A DNA stretch of 7,321 bases, from assembly GCA_031254095.1 (NCBI GenBank), contig JAIRVC010000373.1, forward strand, positions 1-7,321, given 5' to 3'. A program made the translations under genes and the position numbers. The notes under the pieces were generated by a model that was not told the DNA's origin, searched no databases, and saw nothing but the letters and a program-made list of their open reading frames with translations. This stretch comes from Acidobacteriota bacterium (GTDB taxonomy: Bacteria > Acidobacteriota > UBA6911). This document shows, one piece after another, positions 4,813-7,321 of the stretch; position 1 is the stretch's first letter, and every line of letters starts with the position of its first letter.

Positions 4813-5364
4813 CTACACGCGCCCACCCTTCCCGTATGTCGTAGACAAGCGCGCGTCCTTTTTTGCCGCGTCATATCGCGCGTCAATCAGCGCGTGAGCC
4901 TCTGCACGTGTCAAGCCTTTGTTCCAATCATCAATCTGTGTTTCCTTGTCTGTTCCCGTCGCGAGGGTGAGTTCGTCCGTGGCTTCCATATTCAAACCAG
5001 CACCCAGCGCTGCGGCGGCTTCCGCGAGTTTCAGGGCAAAGCCTTTCAGCGTGGCGCGTTGGGCGGCAGGAAGTTTCAAATATATTTCAAGCAATTTCCG
5101 ATCCAGCGCGTCGAGGTGGTAATGTTCGGACAGTTGCCGGATCAACGCGCCTTCGGACACGATAAACATTTCCCCGTCGCCCGTCCGCAGCCACGTTTCG
5201 CTGATCCCGTATTCCTTGCATATCGCAAGAATCATTTGATCGGTAAAGTTGCGATCACCCTTTTCAAGTTTGGAAATAGCGGGGTTCGTAACGCCGATCC
5301 GCGCCGCAAACTCAGTTTGATTTAAGCCCAGCGCCTTCCGCGCCGCTTTCAAGCGTTCGTTCAT
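4813..5364 (-). CDS. XRE-family repressor (CI-like, no peptidase domain)
   Basis: This 183-residue protein has a clear lambda-type helix-turn-helix at about 5-60. Helix two is QTEFAARIG, the recognition helix is NPAISKLEKG, and the domain ends ISETWLRTGDGEMF, a common ending in Clostridia phage repressors. The rest is helical and charged, with an Ala/Leu-rich part (about 90-125) that probably dimerises. No S24 self-cleavage domain is present, so RecA-driven autocleavage is not expected. Release may need an antirepressor or an outside protease; no ImmA-like gene is visible. ATG at 5364 follows GAGGTGA at six bases. It is the first gene after its own consensus promoter and faces away from the lysis arm, as expected of the regulator of the divergent switch. 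Confidence 0.93.
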   Translation of the reverse strand: MNERLKAARKALGLNQTEFAARIGVTNPAISKLEKGDRNFTDQMILAICKEYGISETWLRTGDGEMFIVSEGALIRQLSEHYHLDALDRKLLEIYLKLPAAQRATLKGFALKLAEAAAALGAGLNMEATDELTLATGTDKETQIDDWNKGLTRAEAHALIDARYDAAKKDARLSTTYGKGGRV

Positions 5365-5383
5365 CTTCTATCACCTCACGTAC

Positions 5384-5412
5384 AGTATACACTAGCTTTA
5401 GAACTCTGTCAA
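5384..5412 (-). promoter_or_regulatory. repressor promoter
   Basis: On the minus strand TTGACA (5407-5412), 17 bases, TATACT (5384-5389). This is a near-perfect sigma-A promoter about 20 bases from the repressor start, and it is probably the source of the whole leftward operon to the terminator at 2951. Confidence 0.9.
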
Positions 5413-5431
5413 TATTTTTTTGAAAATGGGG

Positions 5432-5460
5432 TTGACATGTCTGGCCAAGGATGATATTAT
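5432..5460 (+). promoter_or_regulatory. rightward (lytic-side) promoter
   Basis: TTGACA (5432-5437), 17 bases, TATTAT (5455-5460). The -35 boxes of the two promoters stand back to back, 19 bases apart, so a repressor bound between them could touch both. It leads into a leader of nearly 100 bases. Confidence 0.88.
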
Positions 5461-5478
5461 TATGGCACAGGATGATAT
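5448..5478. promoter_or_regulatory. candidate operator: AGGATGATAT direct repeat
   Basis: AGGATGATAT occurs at 5448-5457 and 5469-5478, 21 bp apart or two helical turns. The first copy overlaps the rightward -10 box and the second covers the expected transcription start. Binding here would block the lytic side and not the repressor promoter. An 8-bp palindrome GACATGTC (5434-5441) overlaps the rightward -35 box and is another candidate. Confidence 0.45.
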
Positions 5479-5506
5479 ATAGGGGAAAAACACTATCACG
5501 CCGAAA

Positions 5507-5552
5507 GAGCGGGGGCGGCCTGCGAGCGGGGGCGACTGCATGAGGGGGGGTG
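5507..5552 (+). repeat. G-rich leader with repeated GAGCGGGGGCG
   Basis: GAGCGGGGGCG is present twice, at 5507-5517 and 5524-5534, followed by a run of seven G (5544-5550). The G runs lie on the RNA strand of the rightward transcript just before the first gene. They could fold into a G-quadruplex or act as a binding site. Confidence 0.6.
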
Positions 5553-5561
5553 GAGCAAAGC

Positions 5562-5762
5562 ATGAAGTGTATTAACCTTATAGAGACAAGATCAAGTGAG
5601 GAATTGGAGCAAATAGCACAGGAGCTATATGACATTGTACGGCAAAAAGGGGTTACTTTACGTGAGGCAGAACAAATTTTTGGAGCAGCAGAAAGGATAA
5701 CGCGGAATTCGCCGGGGGTTTTTGAGCCTTACGAGAAATGGCGCAACACGATTGTAACCTGA
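5562..5762 (+). CDS. small helical protein of unknown function (66 aa)
   Basis: This is the first gene behind the rightward promoter. From the ATG at 5562 it encodes MKCINLIETRSSEELEQIAQ and onward, mostly helical, with EELEQIAQELYDIVRQKGVTLREAEQIF forming two helices around a VTLREAEQ turn. That could be a helix-turn-helix, so a Cro-like or excision role is conceivable, but no family is recognised. A GTG at 5550 in frame would add four residues; I prefer the ATG because GGAG lies six bases before it. Its codon use is more AT-rich than the lysis genes that follow. An 83-base gap separates it from the lysis cassette. I am confident it is coding, but not of its role. Confidence 0.65.
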   Translation: MKCINLIETRSSEELEQIAQELYDIVRQKGVTLREAEQIFGAAERITRNSPGVFEPYEKWRNTIVT

Positions 5763-5784
5763 TAATCAAGCTGCAATCGGCTTT

Positions 5785-5844
5785 ATGGCTAGTCTTTGGG
5801 ATTTGCGAGGCTCCGAAGTGCTTCTATGTCGATTGAGTTTATAG
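5785..5844 (+). other. gap before the lysis genes, with a doubtful 19-codon frame
   Basis: The 83-base gap 5763-5845 holds an ATG frame of 19 codons (MASLWDLRGSEVLLCRLSL) whose TAG ends one base before the next ATG. It has no ribosome site. A 6-bp inverted repeat CGATTG/CAATCG (5749-5754, 5774-5779) spans the preceding stop but lacks a T-run. I see no promoter. This is where a deletion joint, if any, would lie. Confidence 0.15.
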
Positions 5845-5845
5845 C

Positions 5846-6181
5846 ATGGTAGGCAAGACCGTAATGCAGCACACGCGAGAGATCGCCGCCCTACAGGAAA
5901 GCACAAAAGCAGCGCATAAGCGAATAGACAACAATGGTCGCATGATAGAGGGTGTACACGAGCTGGCCGCTAACGTCAAAACGCTGGCGTTTCAAGTGGA
6001 AACCCTCACAAAGACCCTTGAAACCCATGTCGCGCGGCTGGAGGCGGGGCAGAAATCACAGGGGGAACGGATCGGCAAGCTGGAAGCCGAACCCGCGTCT
6101 AAATGGCAAAAATTATCATGGCTTGTGATCGCCGGGGTTGCAACGGCGATCGTAGCATATTTCATGGGGAAATTACTTTAG
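5846..6181 (+). CDS. XhlA-like coiled-coil membrane protein (lysis accessory)
   Basis: The 111-residue protein has a long heptad-rich coiled coil (about 13-82; REIAALQES, VETLTKTLETHVARLEAG, ERIGKLEAE). Near the C terminus is one membrane helix (about 91-107, LSWLVIAGVATAIVAYFMG) and a short basic end. This is the layout of the XhlA family of Bacillus phage PBSX, whose member helps the holin and endolysin to lyse the host. It is somewhat longer than typical XhlA. The start at 5846 lacks a strong ribosome site; the ATG at 5864 (MQHTREIAAL) is an alternative. A holin-like gene follows 11 bases downstream, matching the PBSX order. Confidence 0.75.
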   Translation: MVGKTVMQHTREIAALQESTKAAHKRIDNNGRMIEGVHELAANVKTLAFQVETLTKTLETHVARLEAGQKSQGERIGKLEAEPASKWQKLSWLVIAGVATAIVAYFMGKLL

Positions 6182-6192
6182 GGGGTGAAGGC

Positions 6193-6579
6193 GTGTTCAG
6201 CGCGATACTGATTGCCGCGGCGGGGCTGATGGCCGGCATTGTCTTAATGTTCATCATGAACGGCATACAGAGCGCCAGACGGCGACGTCGGGCGCGTAGG
6301 ACGGCAAAAGAACCCCGCCGCCGCTTTGAATTCTCGAAAATCCTTGCGGCGTGGGCGGTGCTTGTCGCCACGGCCACGATCGCCGCGTCGGTTGTCCTTG
6401 CCGCCTTCGACAAACAGACGGTCAGCGATATAGCAATCGCCGTTTTCACGGCTTGCGTGGGATATCTTGTGACCTACGCCGGCAAAAGCGCCTTCGAGAA
6501 AAACAGCCGAAACAAACATCATTTAGACGAAGACGGGCGGCCATATGATAATTTTAATCAGGAGGACGACACACAATGA
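6193..6579 (+). CDS. holin-like membrane protein
   Basis: From the GTG at 6193 the protein has 128 residues. Hydrophobic helices are at about 3-22, 50-71 and 77-95. A strongly basic stretch (SARRRRRARRTAKEPRRR, about 28-44) follows the first helix. The hydrophilic tail is DEDGRPYDNFNQEDDTQ. This small, multi-helix form with a charged tail, between an XhlA-like gene and a peptidoglycan hydrolase, fits a holin. Earlier in-frame starts, such as 6103, lie within the previous gene; GGGGGTGAAGGC directly precedes the GTG, which is why I chose it. The stop overlaps the endolysin start by ATGA, so the two are coupled. No named holin family is recognised, so it could also be a general phage membrane protein. 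Confidence 0.7.
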   Translation: MFSAILIAAAGLMAGIVLMFIMNGIQSARRRRRARRTAKEPRRRFEFSKILAAWAVLVATATIAASVVLAAFDKQTVSDIAIAVFTACVGYLVTYAGKSAFEKNSRNKHHLDEDGRPYDNFNQEDDTQ

Positions 6580-7321
6580 CAGAGCTACAACTCCGCCAAC
6601 GCTACGTCTCCATCGCGCAGACCCATGAGGGCGCGAGAGAGGGGGACGCGAGGCACAAGAGCATCATCGACATGTACAACGCCAACCCGCCCCTGCCCCG
6701 CGGCGTGAGAATGTCGTATACGATGGCATGGTGCGCGGCCTATCAGTCCACATGCGCTATACAGGCGGATATCACCGATGTCGCCCCGAAAGAGGTCAGC
6801 TGCGGGCGCATGATCGAGCTGTACATACAGCTTGGCCGCTGGCAGGAGAAGGACTGTCACCGTCCACAGCCCGGCGACACGCTGTTCTATGACTGGGACG
6901 ACAGCGGCGTGGGCGACAACACCGGCGCGCCTGAACACGTCGGCATCGTCGTTTCTGTGATCGGCAGCGCCGTCCGCGTGATCGAGGGCAACATCTCAAA
7001 GAAGGTCGGGTATCGCAGCATCGCCGTCAACGGGCGGTACATACGCGGCTATGGGCTTCCCGACTTCGCCGCCAAGGCAGACGGAAAGCAGGAGCAGTTG
7101 ATCGCGATTGGACGCGCCACGCTCAGACAGGGCGCTACTGGCTCCGACGTCCGGTACATGCAGGAGCGGCTGATCGCGCATGGGTATAGAATGTCCCCGC
7201 ATGGAGCTGACGGCAGCTTCGGTTCCATCACGCTGGCGGCAGTAACTGCGTTCCAGAGAGCGAACGGACTTGCCGTCACTGGCATATGTGACCCTGCTAC
7301 ATGGGCGGCGCTGGAATGTGT
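6576..7321 (+). CDS. endolysin: Cys/His peptidase plus PG-binding domain (3' end outside window)
   Basis: The frame is open from the ATG at 6576 to the end of the window, 248 residues so far. The first domain (about 1-165) is of the CHAP/NlpC-P60 papain-like type: Cys53 in MAWCAAYQS, His121 in PEHVGIVVSV and Glu137 in VIEGN, with RPQPGDTLFYDWDDSGVGDNTG between. A PG_binding_1 domain follows (about 183-246): LRQGATGSDVRYMQERL, then GADGSFGSIT, then AFQRANGLAVTG and ATWAAL. Together they describe a phage endolysin that cuts peptide bonds in peptidoglycan after holin release. It has no signal peptide, as expected for holin-dependent export. A ribosome site GGAGGACGAC precedes the start. The PG-binding repeat is almost complete, so the stop is probably not far, unless a second repeat follows. 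Confidence 0.94.
   Translation, partial: MTELQLRQRYVSIAQTHEGAREGDARHKSIIDMYNANPPLPRGVRMSYTMAWCAAYQSTCAIQADITDVAPKEVSCGRMIELYIQLGRWQEKDCHRPQPGDTLFYDWDDSGVGDNTGAPEHVGIVVSVIGSAVRVIEGNISKKVGYRSIAVNGRYIRGYGLPDFAAKADGKQEQLIAIGRATLRQGATGSDVRYMQERLIAHGYRMSPHGADGSFGSITLAAVTAFQRANGLAVTGICDPATWAALEC

Noticed and set aside
4669..5325. A 218-codon plus-strand frame opposite the repressor.
   Set aside because: No recognisable domain, and it lies antisense to a clear helix-turn-helix protein with its own promoter and ribosome site.
5749..5779. A terminator after the 66-residue gene.
   Set aside because: The 6-bp stem has a 19-base loop and no T-run. The lysis genes probably share the rightward transcript.
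6585..6999. Minus-strand frames opposite the endolysin (117 and 67 codons).
   Set aside because: They mirror a GC-rich coding strand with clear endolysin motifs; arginine and cysteine-rich composition is typical of shadow frames.

Overview
This window reads as the junction between a GC-rich Clostridia-type (Firmicutes) chromosome and one end of an integrated, phage-like element. The assignment rests on the style of the genes: strong GGAGG-type ribosome sites, a gut-Clostridia type tyrosine integrase, endolysin and toxin-antitoxin pair, and consensus sigma-A promoters. No species can be named from the sequence alone.

Host side (1 to about 1640). Three genes read leftward: the start of an ABC transporter ATPase (1-266, running off the window), a 54-residue FeoB-associated-type Cys-rich membrane microprotein (370-534), and a formate/nitrite transporter (531-1367). 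The last two overlap by 4 bases (GTGA) and are probably translationally coupled. Between the transporter and the tRNA lies a long imperfect inverted repeat (1513-1606) and a second hairpin.

Junction (about 1639-1806). Only the 3' part of a tRNA-Gly(CCC), from the anticodon arm to the encoded CCA, is present. Its 5' part is missing and is replaced by element sequence, which marks this as an attachment site (attL). An integrase gene ends about 115 bases away. A perfect consensus promoter (TTGACA, 18 bp, TATAAT) sits at the end of the integrase gene and points outward, across the attachment site to the host.

Lysogeny arm, leftward (1803-5412). A perfectly spaced promoter drives an XRE repressor without a peptidase domain. 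It is followed by a membrane-anchored stalk protein with a Cys/His cluster, a tiny basic ORF, a RelE-like toxin, its antitoxin, and a zinc-ribbon membrane protein. The run ends at a Rho-independent terminator just before the integrase.

Rightward arm (5432-7321). A second strong promoter, back to back with the repressor promoter, leads to a G-rich leader and a 66-residue unknown protein. Then comes a lysis cassette in PBSX order: an XhlA-like coiled-coil membrane protein, a holin-like protein, and a Cys/His peptidoglycan hydrolase with a PG-binding domain that runs off the window.

How it fits together: the repressor probably keeps the rightward promoter off. The leftward operon would supply maintenance (toxin-antitoxin) and possibly exclusion functions. 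The unusual point is that lysis genes lie directly behind the immunity switch, with no replication, packaging or structural genes between. This is either a deleted prophage or a compact phage-derived element. The sequence to the right of the window would decide.
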